The position numbers and the translations under genes were made by a program. Shown piece after piece: positions 13,321 through 13,441 of a stretch of DNA of 13,441 bases. The DNA is from DATBDM01 sp036269915 (GTDB lineage Bacteria > Actinomycetota > Thermoleophilia > Solirubrobacterales > Solirubrobacteraceae). The stretch is from contig DATBDM010000123.1 in NCBI GenBank assembly GCA_036269915.1, positions 1 through 13,441 on the forward strand, written 5' to 3'. The notes beneath the pieces are model-generated. The model was not told where the DNA came from. It worked only from the letters and a program-made list of their open reading frames with translations, and ran no database searches. Numbering within the stretch: the first letter of the stretch is position 1; each line of letters opens with the position of its first letter.

Positions 13321-13328
13321 AACTTCCC

Positions 13329-13441
13329 GTGGTGGACCCACTCATCTGGCTGGCCTTCGGGGCAGCGATCATCGGCATGCTCACGCTCGACCTCGTGCTC
13401 GAGCGACGCACGGCCGGCGCCGTCCCCTCGATGCGCGCCTC
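13329..13441 (+). CDS. TerC-family integral membrane protein (5' end only)
   Basis: Only 37 codons are visible before the window ends: VVDPLIWLAFGAAIIG, MLTLDLVLERRTAGAVPS, MRA. This is the first transmembrane helix with the acidic LTLDL motif and following basic loop typical of TerC-family proteins (Pfam TerC), which include bacterial Mn2+ exporters. The start is GTG at 13329-13331, with GGAGGA (13316-13321) spaced 7 bases upstream. The following GTG at 13332 is less well placed. The upstream manganese riboswitch strongly supports a role in manganese efflux or in metal loading of exported proteins. The full length cannot be judged. Confidence 0.85.
   Translation, partial: MVDPLIWLAFGAAIIGMLTLDLVLERRTAGAVPSMRA

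Overview
The window is about 13.4 kb of very GC-rich chromosome with tightly packed genes, many GTG starts, 4-base start/stop overlaps and long spurious antisense frames. Gene content and protein style suggest an actinobacterium, probably class Thermoleophilia (Solirubrobacterales: Conexibacter/Solirubrobacter/Baekduia-like). That placement is inference. I see no rRNA, tRNA, insertion sequence, phage gene or CRISPR array. It reads as ordinary chromosomal backbone with several poorly characterised genes.

Layout. (a) 1-2529, minus: two translationally coupled half-transporter ABC exporters. The upstream one (763-2529) has a degenerate ATPase site; the downstream one (from 766) leaves the window. 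(b) 2598-3100, plus: a 98-residue hypothetical protein, then a short palindrome and a small four-cysteine protein without a conventional start codon. (c) 3064-6335, minus: a divergent FtsH-like membrane AAA+ zinc protease overlapped by a single-pass membrane protein of unknown function. (d) 6387-7553, minus: a membrane-anchored family 3 glycoside hydrolase-like protein lacking the usual NagZ histidine. (e) 7623-10029, plus: a GAF-GAF-GGDEF-HD-GYP cyclic-di-GMP enzyme overlapping a 55-residue single-pass membrane protein. (f) 10026-11325, minus: an acidic hypothetical protein followed by an alpha/beta hydrolase. (g) 11423-13146, minus: a MarR-type regulator coupled to an MFS exporter, with a palindromic operator candidate on its promoter. 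(h) 13203 to the right edge, plus: a yybP-ykoY manganese riboswitch followed by the first 37 codons of a TerC-family membrane protein.

The clearest regulatory story is at the right edge. The 3' strand of the riboswitch P1 helix can instead form a 10-bp hairpin that covers the strong Shine-Dalgarno sequence of terC, which predicts Mn2+-dependent translational activation of a metal exporter. The most unusual protein module is the FtsH-like protease: it has four predicted N-terminal membrane segments, two insertions in its AAA+ core, intact ATPase and zinc motifs, and a co-translated membrane partner. Several transcription-unit heads (2529, 6335, 11325, 13146) show a -10-like hexamer 5-8 bases before the start codon and no Shine-Dalgarno sequence, which suggests leaderless mRNAs.
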